This document shows, one piece after another, positions 35,564 through 43,464 of a stretch of 64,000 nucleotides of DNA. Location: assembly GCF_025154075.1 (NCBI RefSeq), contig NZ_JAOAMU010000003.1:608504-672503 (forward strand). The letters run 5' to 3'. Position 1 is the first letter of the stretch; the number at the start of each line of letters is the position of its first letter. This stretch comes from Chryseobacterium herbae (GTDB lineage Bacteria > Bacteroidota > Bacteroidia > Flavobacteriales > Weeksellaceae). A model generated the notes under the pieces. That model was not told where the DNA came from. It saw nothing but the letters and a program-made list of their open reading frames with translations, and made no database searches. Position numbers and translations under genes: made by a program.

Positions 35564-35571
35564 TAAATTTG
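35564..35571 (+). promoter_or_regulatory. Promoter -7 box of ter module
   Basis: TAAATTTG is a full match to TAnnTTTG and lies 57 nt before the terD1 start, leaving a leader of roughly 50 nt. Confidence 0.55.
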
Positions 35572-35628
35572 GTCAATTCACAAATCAAATTTATCTTAAA
35601 CAAAAAATAATTAATAATCTAAAACACT

Positions 35629-36204
35629 ATGGCAATTAATTTACAGAAAGGACAAAAGATCGATATTGGGCTGACAAAAATGACGATAGGACTGGGCTGG
35701 GACCCGAATGAAGGGACAGGTCTCGACTTCGATCTGGATGCTTCTGCCATCATGATTGATTCCGACAGAAAATTAATAAATGAGGAATGTTTTGTTTTTT
35801 ATAATAACCTTCAGTCTCCCGATGGCGCACTGACCCATACAGGAGATGATCCCAGTGGTAAAAATAGTGACGGTGACGATGATGAGGCGATTATTGTAGA
35901 TCTTGAAAAAGTAGATCCGAAAGCGGAAGAAATACTTTTCGTGGTCACCATTGAAGATTTTGAAAGAAGAAAACAAAACTTCGGACAGGTGAGAAATTCA
36001 TACATCAGAATTGTGGATAACAGCACCAATCAGGAGATCGCAAAATATGAGCTGGATGAAGATTTCTCTATTGAAACCGGAGTAGAATTCGGAAGACTGT
36101 ACAAAAGAAATGGAAGCTGGAAATTTGAAGCTTCAGGAATCGGTTACAGAGCGGATCTTGCTTTCTTCCTTGAGAAATACTACAAAGGACAGATCATTAA
36201 ATAA
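35629..36204 (+). CDS. TerD family protein 1
   Basis: The 191-aa protein is a TerD domain, a Ca2+-binding beta-sandwich found in tellurium/stress systems. The signature GLGWDPNEGTGLDFDLDASA (residues 22-41) and the acidic site GDDDEAIIVDLEKVDP are present, and so is VVTIEDFERRKQNFG. It begins MAINLQKGQKIDIGLTKM, shared with the second TerD. It opens a six-gene same-strand module; the next gene follows after 30 bp. Direct tellurite resistance is only one of the roles assigned to this family. Confidence 0.93.
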   Translation: MAINLQKGQKIDIGLTKMTIGLGWDPNEGTGLDFDLDASAIMIDSDRKLINEECFVFYNNLQSPDGALTHTGDDPSGKNSDGDDDEAIIVDLEKVDPKAEEILFVVTIEDFERRKQNFGQVRNSYIRIVDNSTNQEIAKYELDEDFSIETGVEFGRLYKRNGSWKFEASGIGYRADLAFFLEKYYKGQIIK

Positions 36205-36234
36205 TTATATTTTCAAATACACAAAACGATAACT

Positions 36235-36906
36235 ATGGCAATTAATTTACAGAAAGGTCAGACGATTGATTTAAGAAAAAATGACCGTGGAGAAAATGTT
36301 TACGATCTTTCAAAAGTAACGATCGGTTTAGGATGGGATGTCAGAAAGCAGGGCGGTTTCTTTGGAAAACTGTTTAGTAAAGAAGCGGAATATGATCTTG
36401 ATGCCGTTGCATTTCTTTTAGATGGAAACGGTAAAGTAGCCAATCTTGGAAAAACCGTACAAACCAATGAAGGAAGACAGATCGCACTGTATCAGGGTGA
36501 TGTGGTTTTTTTTAATTCCATGCAGCATCCAAGTGGAAATATATGGCTGACCGGAGACAACAGAACCGGTGCCGGAGATGGTGATGATGAGCAGATCATC
36601 GTGAAACTTGACCAGCTGGATGAAAGCTATCAGAAAATATTATTCCTGGTGACTATTTACCAGGGAAAACAAAATAACCAGCATTTCGGAATGATTGAGA
36701 ATGCCTTTATCAGGGCGGTGGATGCGAAAGGTAAAGAGATTACAAAATACAGCCTTTCAGGCGATGCCAGTATGAATGGAAAATGTGCGATGGTTTTTGC
36801 CGAAGCTTACCGTCACAATGGCGACTGGAAGTTCCGTGCGATAGGAGAACCTCACCAGACGGATAACTTTATTGAAATCCTGAAACAGTACGCGTACAGC
36901 AATTAA
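36235..36906 (+). CDS. TerD family protein 2
   Basis: The 223-aa protein is a second TerD domain with the same start (MAINLQKGQTIDL) and an insert near residues 40-56 (KQGGFFGKLFSKEAEYD) before the DLDAVAFLLDG core. The Ca2+-site region GDNRTGAGDGDDEQIIVKL and VTIYQGKQNNQHFG are intact. The strand pattern is that of TerD/TerZ. It lies 30 bp after terD1, and a hairpin at 36931-36966 separates it from the vWA gene. Confidence 0.93.
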   Translation: MAINLQKGQTIDLRKNDRGENVYDLSKVTIGLGWDVRKQGGFFGKLFSKEAEYDLDAVAFLLDGNGKVANLGKTVQTNEGRQIALYQGDVVFFNSMQHPSGNIWLTGDNRTGAGDGDDEQIIVKLDQLDESYQKILFLVTIYQGKQNNQHFGMIENAFIRAVDAKGKEITKYSLSGDASMNGKCAMVFAEAYRHNGDWKFRAIGEPHQTDNFIEILKQYAYSN

Positions 36907-36930
36907 ACCTGAATATTGATCAAACTAAAA

Positions 36931-36966
36931 AGCCGGCAGGAAAGTTTTCAACTTTCGCTGCCGGCT
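36931..36966 (+). other. Strong RNA hairpin inside ter module
   Basis: AGCCGGCAG and CTGCCGGCT form a 9-bp stem, with GAAAGT pairing ACTTTC inside. There is no T run. It lies in the 79-bp gap between terD2 and the first vWA gene and may be an RNA processing or stability signal, or a partial terminator. Confidence 0.55.
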
Positions 36967-36985
36967 TCAGAATTAACACCATACC

Positions 36986-37624
36986 ATGAGCAGGAGATTA
37001 TTAGCATACTTTTTACTGGATACTTCAGGTTCCATGAACGGAGAACCCATCCAGGCACTGAATAACGGATTTAACGGGCTGATAAGCATGCTTCGGGCAG
37101 ATCCCCAGGCGATGGACAGCCTTCATCTGAGCGTGATCACTTTTGACCGTGAGGTTAAAAATATCATTCCGCTGACCGATCTGGCCAGTTTTTATCCAAT
37201 GGAAATCACTTGTCCGGACAGTGGACCCACCCATACCGGGGCGGCATTAGAGATGGTTTCGGAACTTGTGAAGAAAGAACTGATCAGAGGTTCTTCAGAT
37301 GAAAAAGAAGACTGGAGACCATTACTGTTTATATTTACCGACGGCAAACCATCCGATATCCAGAAATACAGACAGATGATCCCTGTGATCAGAGATCTGG
37401 AATTTGGCGCTATCGTAGGTTGTGCTGCAGGTCCAAAAGCAGATGAACAGTTCCTGAAGGAGCTTACAGACCATGTTGTAAAACTGGATACCACTGATGC
37501 GATCACGCTTTCCTCATTTTTCAAATGGGTAAGTTCATCCATCACGATGGGAGGAAAATCGCAGGGAACGGGAGAAAGTACACCGCTGCCTCCGCCGCCG
37601 TCCGAGCTTAATATTATTATCTAA
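36986..37624 (+). CDS. vWA domain protein (TerY-type) 1
   Basis: The 212-aa protein is a von Willebrand factor A domain. The metal-binding MIDAS start DTSGSMNGEPI is at residues 12-22, and further MIDAS parts are the Thr in GPTHTGAAL and the Asp in FTDGKPSD. The C-terminus ends in a proline-rich tail (PPPPSEL). It follows the TerD pair and precedes the second vWA gene by 22 bp. In Ter systems such proteins act with a phosphatase and a kinase; that role here is inferred from context. Confidence 0.9.
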   Translation: MSRRLLAYFLLDTSGSMNGEPIQALNNGFNGLISMLRADPQAMDSLHLSVITFDREVKNIIPLTDLASFYPMEITCPDSGPTHTGAALEMVSELVKKELIRGSSDEKEDWRPLLFIFTDGKPSDIQKYRQMIPVIRDLEFGAIVGCAAGPKADEQFLKELTDHVVKLDTTDAITLSSFFKWVSSSITMGGKSQGTGESTPLPPPPSELNIII

Positions 37625-37646
37625 ATCACTTGTCTTACTATACATC

Positions 37647-38690
37647 ATGAGAAGACTTCCCATTTATTTTTTAGTCGATGTCTCCGAATCTATGGTTGGA
37701 GAGCCTATTGAGCAGGTACAGGAAGGTATTGCCAATATCATCAGAGATTTAAAGAAAGATCCGTATTCACTGGAAACGGTCTATATTTCCATTATAGGTT
37801 TCGCGGGAGAAGCTGAGGTCATCACGCCGCTTCAGGATATCATCAGTTTTTATCCTCCGAAGATCCCGATTGGAAGCGGAACGTCGCTGTCTCAGGGTCT
37901 TATTAAAGTGATGGACTGCATAGACAGGGATATTGTGAAAACGACTTACGACAGAAAAGGCGACTGGAAACCGATTGTTTTTCTTTTTACAGACGGCGTT
38001 CCTACCGATGATGCCACAAAAGCAATTGAAAGATGGAACAATAAATACCACGGAAAATCCAATACGATTGCCGTTTCGATAGGAGAAAATACTAATTATA
38101 AACTACTTGGGACATTGTCTGACAACGTTTTGCTGTTCAATAATTCTGATGAAAATTCGTATAAAGAATTTTTCAAATGGGTGACGGATTCCATCAAAAC
38201 AACCAGCCAAAGTGTTACGGAAGCCAATAAAGAAGGAATTAATCTTTCCAAAATTGATTCTATTATTCTTGAAAAAGTAGATCCTGAACTGGAGCAGAAG
38301 TTTCCGGACAATAATTTTGTTGTGTTAAACGGGAAATGCTCAGAAACGGAGAAACTGTATTTAATGAAGTTTAAAAAAACATTCGCCGAATCGAGCATAC
38401 CGGGAATGTCTACAAGATATTACAGACTGGATGGAGCCTATAAAATTGACGAAAAATCATATTACAGGCTTTCCTCTTCCCAGAAAAATAATCTTAAAAT
38501 TTCTATTGAAGAACTTCAGGGAGGGACATCATGTCCTCACTGTGCCAATCCCATCGCATTGGCAACCTGCTCATGTGGCGGAATTCACTGTCTGAAAGGA
38601 GAAGGGTACAACAAATGTCCATGGTGCGGAACTTCGGATTATTACGGATTTTCAAGCGAAGGATTTGATATTAACCGAACTTTGGGATAA
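37647..38690 (+). CDS. vWA domain protein (TerY-type) 2 with zinc ribbon
   Basis: The 347-aa protein has a vWA domain (residues 1-190; the MIDAS is DVSESMVGEPI at 11-21, FTDGVPTD further on) and a C-terminal region with a cysteine-rich zinc ribbon (CPHCANPIALATCSCGGIHC, then CPWCG, about residues 293-332). This matches the TerY-C architecture. The linking region contains a helical segment of unknown role. The PP2C gene follows after 38 bp. Together with the PP2C and the kinase it forms a TerY-P-type triad. Confidence 0.9.
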   Translation: MRRLPIYFLVDVSESMVGEPIEQVQEGIANIIRDLKKDPYSLETVYISIIGFAGEAEVITPLQDIISFYPPKIPIGSGTSLSQGLIKVMDCIDRDIVKTTYDRKGDWKPIVFLFTDGVPTDDATKAIERWNNKYHGKSNTIAVSIGENTNYKLLGTLSDNVLLFNNSDENSYKEFFKWVTDSIKTTSQSVTEANKEGINLSKIDSIILEKVDPELEQKFPDNNFVVLNGKCSETEKLYLMKFKKTFAESSIPGMSTRYYRLDGAYKIDEKSYYRLSSSQKNNLKISIEELQGGTSCPHCANPIALATCSCGGIHCLKGEGYNKCPWCGTSDYYGFSSEGFDINRTLG

Positions 38691-38728
38691 CGAAAGGAAA
38701 TCCTACTGCCGAGACCTAACACAAAACC

Positions 38729-39958
38729 ATGGAAAAAGCTGTTATTTACAGAGAAAAAGAAGAATTTAAAGAAGTTCATCTGGTGCTTAAAAATGCCAGT
38801 TCAAAGCAATTCTATGAATACCGTTTTGAGCTGGATGACTTTCCGAATATAAAGATTAAAAATATCGCCAATCTTCAGGAGACAGGACTTACTTTCGAAA
38901 ACAATACAATATCCGGAATTCCGTATGTAAACAGTGTTCATGACCTGGATATTGAATTCTATCATGTCGATGATGAAAACAGTACAGAGATTAAAAAAGT
39001 GCATCTGTTCATCAATGCAGACCCGAAAGATCTTTGGAAGAACATTCCATCTGACACCAACGATGTCTATCATAAACCTGATGAAACATCTTACAAAGGA
39101 AAATTTCTGGATAAAAAAATCACCGTTGTATCGAAAAGAGGACGTTCCCATGCTCATGAAGGAAAATTCAGGGATGATGATTTTGCCGTAAACGAACTTC
39201 CCGGAGGCTGGAATATTGTTTCAGTGGCAGATGGTGCTGGTTCTGCTGTTATGGCAAGAGAAGGTTCAAGACTGGCAGCCGTTTCAGTGAACAGTTTTTT
39301 CAATTCGGAAGAAATTTTAACCAGAATCGAAAAAAATGTTGAAATCATTTACAATGCATCTGATTCATCAAAAGAAATACAGTCCGAAGCCAGAGAAAAT
39401 GTCCTAAAACTTCTGTATGAAGGGGTTTTGGATGTATATCATGTTTTGGATCAAACGGCAGCAGAACATTCATTTTCTATAAAAGATTTCCATACAACAC
39501 TGATTTTTGCATTAACAAAAAAGTTTGATTTCGGTTATGTCATTCTCACTTTCGGAGTGGGAGACTGTCCGATCAACCTGATCAGTCCGGATTTTTCTGA
39601 AGTAAAGCTTCTGAACCAGATGGATGTTGGTGAATTTGGCGGTGGAACCCGTTTTATCACGATGAATGAGATCTTCAGCGATGATCCGGCTTCAAGATTT
39701 GGAATAACCTGCGTCAATGATTTTTCCTATCTCGTACTGATGACGGATGGTATTTACGATCCAAAATTCATGACAGAAAACAAGCTTGAAGATATTGAAA
39801 GCTGGAAAACATTCTTTAATGATCTGGCCGGAAACAATGATGACCGGACGAAAGTAGATTTCATTAATGATACCCATATTGATCAACAGCTTCTTACCTG
39901 GACCGATTTCTGGAGCCGCGGAAATCATGATGACAGAACACTGGCCATAATCTATTAA
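38729..39958 (+). CDS. PP2C-type protein serine/threonine phosphatase
   Basis: The 409-aa protein has about 130 N-terminal residues of a beta-rich, cadherin-like appearance and then a PP2C phosphatase domain. Metal-binding positions occur in DDDFAV (about residue 149), VADGAGSAV (about 165), FGVGDCP (about 275) and MTDGIYDP (about 337). Its likely substrates are the kinase next to it or the TerD/vWA proteins. The kinase gene starts 2 bp after the stop, so the pair is coupled. Confidence 0.88.
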   Translation: MEKAVIYREKEEFKEVHLVLKNASSKQFYEYRFELDDFPNIKIKNIANLQETGLTFENNTISGIPYVNSVHDLDIEFYHVDDENSTEIKKVHLFINADPKDLWKNIPSDTNDVYHKPDETSYKGKFLDKKITVVSKRGRSHAHEGKFRDDDFAVNELPGGWNIVSVADGAGSAVMAREGSRLAAVSVNSFFNSEEILTRIEKNVEIIYNASDSSKEIQSEARENVLKLLYEGVLDVYHVLDQTAAEHSFSIKDFHTTLIFALTKKFDFGYVILTFGVGDCPINLISPDFSEVKLLNQMDVGEFGGGTRFITMNEIFSDDPASRFGITCVNDFSYLVLMTDGIYDPKFMTENKLEDIESWKTFFNDLAGNNDDRTKVDFINDTHIDQQLLTWTDFWSRGNHDDRTLAIIY

Positions 39959-39960
39959 AC

Positions 39961-41475
39961 ATGAAAAAAACCGTTAAAGTTGCTTCTATTCTGGATACCG
40001 CAAAATCCTATGAATACGTAGATGAAAGCCCGATCAGAGGCGGTGTGAAAGATGTCTATTTTTCGCCGGAAAGGGAATATGTGGTGGCGTTTTACCGGAC
40101 TCCTCTGGATGCTGGACAGAAAGAACGTATCATGAGAATTGTTTCTACTTATCTCGGAAATATACGAAACGGGAATTCATCAGATTACTTTCTGAATGAA
40201 ATATTCAGATGGCCGTATGATATTGTAGAAAAAAATAAACTGACGGGAATTGTGGTTCCCATTTACCATAAAAAATTCTTCTTTGCAAAAGGCTATATCG
40301 GATCAGATAATATTCAGGGTCAGGATAAAGTCGGGAAATGGTTTACTGCTCCAATGTTCAGGAATCAACAGTATCCGCTGAGGCTGGATCATTCGGAACT
40401 GGGGGATTGGCTGAGCTATTTTCAGATCACCATTAATATCAGCCGGGGTGTGAAAAAGCTTCACCAAATGGGATTGGCGCATTCCGATCTTTCCTATAAT
40501 AATATTCTGATAGATCCGGTGACGAAATCTGCCTGTATTATTGATATAGATGGATTGGTTGTTCCGAAACTCTTCCCACCGGAAGTGATTGGAACGGCAG
40601 ATTTTATTGCTCCTGAAGTGTTAAAGACCAAACATCTGAGCATGCAGGATCCGGGAAGGCATCTGCCTAACCAGAAAACTGATCTTCATGCATTGGCAGT
40701 GCTGATTTATATGTATCTGTTCAGAAGGCATCCTTTGAGAGGAGGAAAAATATGGGATCTGGATTCCGAAAAAGATGAAGTGATTTCGATGGGTGAAAAA
40801 GCTTTATTCATAGAACATTTTCAAGATCCATCCAATCAGGTGAAAGCAGATCATCTCAGAAAATGGGACGCATTCTGGGGCGATCCTCAGAAAATTCCTT
40901 TTACGGCTGCAGGGCCCTATCTTTCCGAACTGTTTAGAAAAGCATTTATAGACGGGCTTCACGATCCGATTCGACGTCCAACCGCCAATGAATGGGAAAC
41001 CGCCCTGTTAAAGACCGCTGATCTGATTCAGCCCTGCCACAATCCGGAATGTACCGAGAAATGGTACGTCTTCGACAACAGAAGCAATCCGAAATGCCCT
41101 TTCTGTGGAACTTCACACCGGGGAACACTTCCTGTACTGGATCTGTATTTTAAGTTCGATGATGAGGTCTGGAAACCTGAAAACCACAGATTGATGGTTT
41201 ATAACAACCAGTATTTATTCAAATGGCACGTTTCAAGAAAGGTCATCAGAAATGAAAATCTTACGATGCAGGATAAAATGCCTGTCGGATATTTCACTTT
41301 TCATGAGGGAAGATGGGTGCTGGTGAATCAAAGCCTGACTTCGATGAAAGATGTTACGGAACAAAAAGAGATTCCACCCGGATCTATGGTGGAACTGACG
41401 GATGGAAAGAAAATACTTTTGTCTGCCGAGGAAGGCGGGAGGCTGATCTTTGTTACTTTAGCGAATCAATCATAA
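39961..41475 (+). CDS. Divergent protein kinase with zinc ribbon, Ter-associated
   Basis: The 504-aa protein has a kinase-like domain (about residues 20-345). The catalytic loop is HSDLSYNN (about 173-180), and the DFG region is DIDGL (about 196), then a metal/ATP-side element FIAPEVL. The usual HRD arginine is Ser. The Asp and Asn needed for catalysis appear to be kept. A zinc ribbon (CHNPECTEKW... CPFCG, about 360-382) follows, and then a C-terminal domain with FHA-like strands (about 400-500). This lay-out fits the kinase of TerY-P-type modules. Confidence 0.82.
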   Translation: MKKTVKVASILDTAKSYEYVDESPIRGGVKDVYFSPEREYVVAFYRTPLDAGQKERIMRIVSTYLGNIRNGNSSDYFLNEIFRWPYDIVEKNKLTGIVVPIYHKKFFFAKGYIGSDNIQGQDKVGKWFTAPMFRNQQYPLRLDHSELGDWLSYFQITINISRGVKKLHQMGLAHSDLSYNNILIDPVTKSACIIDIDGLVVPKLFPPEVIGTADFIAPEVLKTKHLSMQDPGRHLPNQKTDLHALAVLIYMYLFRRHPLRGGKIWDLDSEKDEVISMGEKALFIEHFQDPSNQVKADHLRKWDAFWGDPQKIPFTAAGPYLSELFRKAFIDGLHDPIRRPTANEWETALLKTADLIQPCHNPECTEKWYVFDNRSNPKCPFCGTSHRGTLPVLDLYFKFDDEVWKPENHRLMVYNNQYLFKWHVSRKVIRNENLTMQDKMPVGYFTFHEGRWVLVNQSLTSMKDVTEQKEIPPGSMVELTDGKKILLSAEEGGRLIFVTLANQS

Positions 41476-41490
41476 AAAAATTACGTGGGT

Positions 41491-41513
41491 GGGGCTTCGA
41501 GAGCCTCAGCCCC
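41491..41513. repeat. Hairpin repeat, copy 2 (inverted)
   Basis: GGGGCT and AGCCCC enclose TCGAGAGCCTC, the reverse complement of the loop found in copy 1 (with one change). It follows the kinase stop by 15 bp and is flanked by GTGGGT. Confidence 0.7.
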
Positions 41514-41574
41514 CAGAAATATTTGTCATCAATGAACTTGTTGTAGATGATGATTACTGTTAAGTAAGTATCCT

Positions 41575-42036
41575 CTAAAGGTGGCTGAGGTTCTCGAAGC
41601 CACCTTGAAATTCCATAAAAAAAGAATGCTCATCCTCATTCACAGTCTTAAATCCCAGACTGGTATATAAATGTTGAGCCTTATTGGTTTTTAATACGCT
41701 TAAGACTACTGTTTTTCCTGCTATCGAAGCTTCCTTGAGAATATCTGTTAAAATCGTTTTTCCGAGCCCTTTACCCTGTTGGGCAGGATCTATCTGTAGC
41801 TGCAGAACTTCCGTTTTATCATCGGCTCTGTTGATCTTCAATAATCCGGCTGGTTCATTGTTTAAAAGGATGATATGGGCCTTGTCGAACTGATATTGGA
41901 TTCTCTTAAGTGTTGTTTCTTTATCCGTTGGAAGATTGGAATCGGCGTAGTGCGGATTCATGGTTTTTATTCTTAGATCAAGAAGATAATCGATATCGTT
42001 TTCTGAAGCTTTTCTGTAGGTGATCGTCGTGTTCAT
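41575..42036 (-). CDS. GNAT family N-acetyltransferase 1
   Basis: The 153-aa protein is a GNAT acetyltransferase; the acetyl-CoA loop is QIDPAQQGKGLGKTIL (about residues 81-96). The substrate is unknown. The last residues (GGFENLSHL) are encoded by the hairpin repeat at 41578-41606, so the original C-terminus probably ended earlier or was replaced. It is convergent with the ter kinase gene. Confidence 0.85.
   Translation of the reverse strand: MNTTITYRKASENDIDYLLDLRIKTMNPHYADSNLPTDKETTLKRIQYQFDKAHIILLNNEPAGLLKINRADDKTEVLQLQIDPAQQGKGLGKTILTDILKEASIAGKTVVLSVLKTNKAQHLYTSLGFKTVNEDEHSFFMEFQGGFENLSHL
41578..41606. repeat. Hairpin repeat, copy 3, overlapping a gene end
   Basis: AAGGTGGCT and AGCCACCTT (9 bp) enclose the 11-nt loop GAGGTTCTCGA, equal to copy 1 except for one base. 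It overlaps the last codons of the GNAT gene. Confidence 0.75.
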
Positions 42037-42089
42037 AAGTTGTATAGGAGATCCATTTTTTGAGCCGGATCGTTGTTATCCGCCAAGAA

Positions 42090-42872
42090 TTAATAGGAAT
42101 CTAAGATAACGATTCTTGGATTTTTTTCCACATCAATTCTCAGTTTCATTTCGATGGACTGTTTAAAAAAAGCATAGGCATAGTAGATGGCCTGTGCATA
42201 AGGACCTTTCTCATCAGCCGAAGACTCCTTTATAAAATCACATTCCCTTTCAATTTCTTTAAACAGGATTAGATTGTTTTGATGGTCTGTCGTTATACGC
42301 CGGATGATGTCCTCTTCACTTTTTGTAAAGTCATATTCATAACCGTCCAATTTTTTATCTAAAATCATTTTCATCAAAAGAATCATATAATCATTGAATT
42401 TTAAAAAATCTGTTGAATCCATGTTAACGCCACCATCATTATTCCCTGATTCATAATTCTCCAGTTCGTAAATGGGGAAATAATGGGTGTAGTTTCCATA
42501 TTGAAACATATAGCTGGTACAAACTGTTGAGGTAGGAAGTTCATACAACAGGATAAGCCCATAATGGTCATACAAATCCCCGAGATGTTTTTCACTTGTG
42601 GCATAATTGCTCCCTGTATATTCTGAATATACCTCTTCACTGAGAAAAAGATTGATCTCAAACAATTCATCGGCTGTGATGGTATTGATGTCACATTTGA
42701 CCTTTTCCAGTACTTTTTCAAAGGTGATATCATAGTTTCCAATTTCTTTTTTTCTGTCTTCAAGAAAGGTTTTAAATGTTCTGGTGTGGAATTTTTTGTG
42801 CTGCAGATCCTCATAGAGACGGACAGACGCCTTCTCCTTATCGAACATATAAATTTCAGTATTTCTTCCCAC
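42090..42872 (-). CDS. Hypothetical protein
   Basis: I do not recognise this 260-aa protein. It is acidic, without signal or membrane segment, and rich in aspartate, tyrosine and glutamate. It may be an immunity-type or effector-related protein, but there is no motif to support that. It lies 16 bp after the exonuclease gene on the same strand, and a 53-bp gap separates it from the GNAT gene. Confidence 0.55.
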   Translation of the reverse strand: MGRNTEIYMFDKEKASVRLYEDLQHKKFHTRTFKTFLEDRKKEIGNYDITFEKVLEKVKCDINTITADELFEINLFLSEEVYSEYTGSNYATSEKHLGDLYDHYGLILLYELPTSTVCTSYMFQYGNYTHYFPIYELENYESGNNDGGVNMDSTDFLKFNDYMILLMKMILDKKLDGYEYDFTKSEEDIIRRITTDHQNNLILFKEIERECDFIKESSADEKGPYAQAIYYAYAFFKQSIEMKLRIDVEKNPRIVILDSY

Positions 42873-42888
42873 GCAATTGTATAATCAA

Positions 42889-43413
42889 CTATTTTAAACC
42901 TATTTTCAGACCCATTTCTTTTTTCATATACAGCAAAACTTCTGCATTTCCTTTGGCATCGTCTACAGGATGATGCGTGTGTTCTGTTTTACGGAGATGT
43001 TTCCATTGGGCAAAAGTGTCTTTTTCCAGCCCGCAATACAGGTCAGAAAGTCTTCTTGATGAATAGCCGAAAGGATTTTTTCCGGTAAAATGATGAAAAT
43101 ACCAGCAGATAAACATCCAGTCGAAACCGTTATTGTCACTGATGAAAATAGGTCTTCCTTTGGAGTTTTTCTCAATCCATTCTTCAAATGCCAGCATCAC
43201 TTCTTTTGGGTCATCAAACTGCATCGTTTCCTCCCTGCTGAAGCCCGAAACAGCCAAAGCATCAGGATTGAATTTTTCCGAAATAGGTTTCAGTTTTCCG
43301 TAGAAAGTAGTATCCAGTTCCTCATTCACAAGGACTGCACCAAAACAGATCATCGAGAAATCTCCGGGAATCGGACCATCCGATTCAATATCGACCATAA
43401 TATAGCTCATCAC
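42889..43413 (-). CDS. DEDD-type 3'-5' exonuclease/exoribonuclease family protein
   Basis: The 174-aa protein has the RNase H-like exonuclease layout: MVDIESDGPIPGDFSM (residues 6-21) supplies the first acidic pair, ISDNNGFDWMF the second Asp, and HHPVDDAKGNAEVL the third. It probably trims 3' ends of RNA or DNA. It lies downstream of tyrS by 51 bp on the same strand, and the unrecognised gene at 42090-42872 follows. Confidence 0.85.
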   Translation of the reverse strand: MMSYIMVDIESDGPIPGDFSMICFGAVLVNEELDTTFYGKLKPISEKFNPDALAVSGFSREETMQFDDPKEVMLAFEEWIEKNSKGRPIFISDNNGFDWMFICWYFHHFTGKNPFGYSSRRLSDLYCGLEKDTFAQWKHLRKTEHTHHPVDDAKGNAEVLLYMKKEMGLKIGLK

Positions 43414-43464
43414 TTTTATTTAATAAAACGAATATATTGAAAATTACCTCACGAATCTGAAGAT

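Larger units (their letters stand above)
35291..35628. other. Intergenic region before ter module
   Basis: This region holds the terminator at 35317-35345, the perfect inverted repeat at 35408-35440 and the promoter box at 35564-35571. I see no gene in it. Confidence 0.6.

Noticed and set aside
35291..35628. Riboswitch before the Ter module
   Set aside because: The leader after the promoter box is only about 50 nt and has no conserved structure that I can see.
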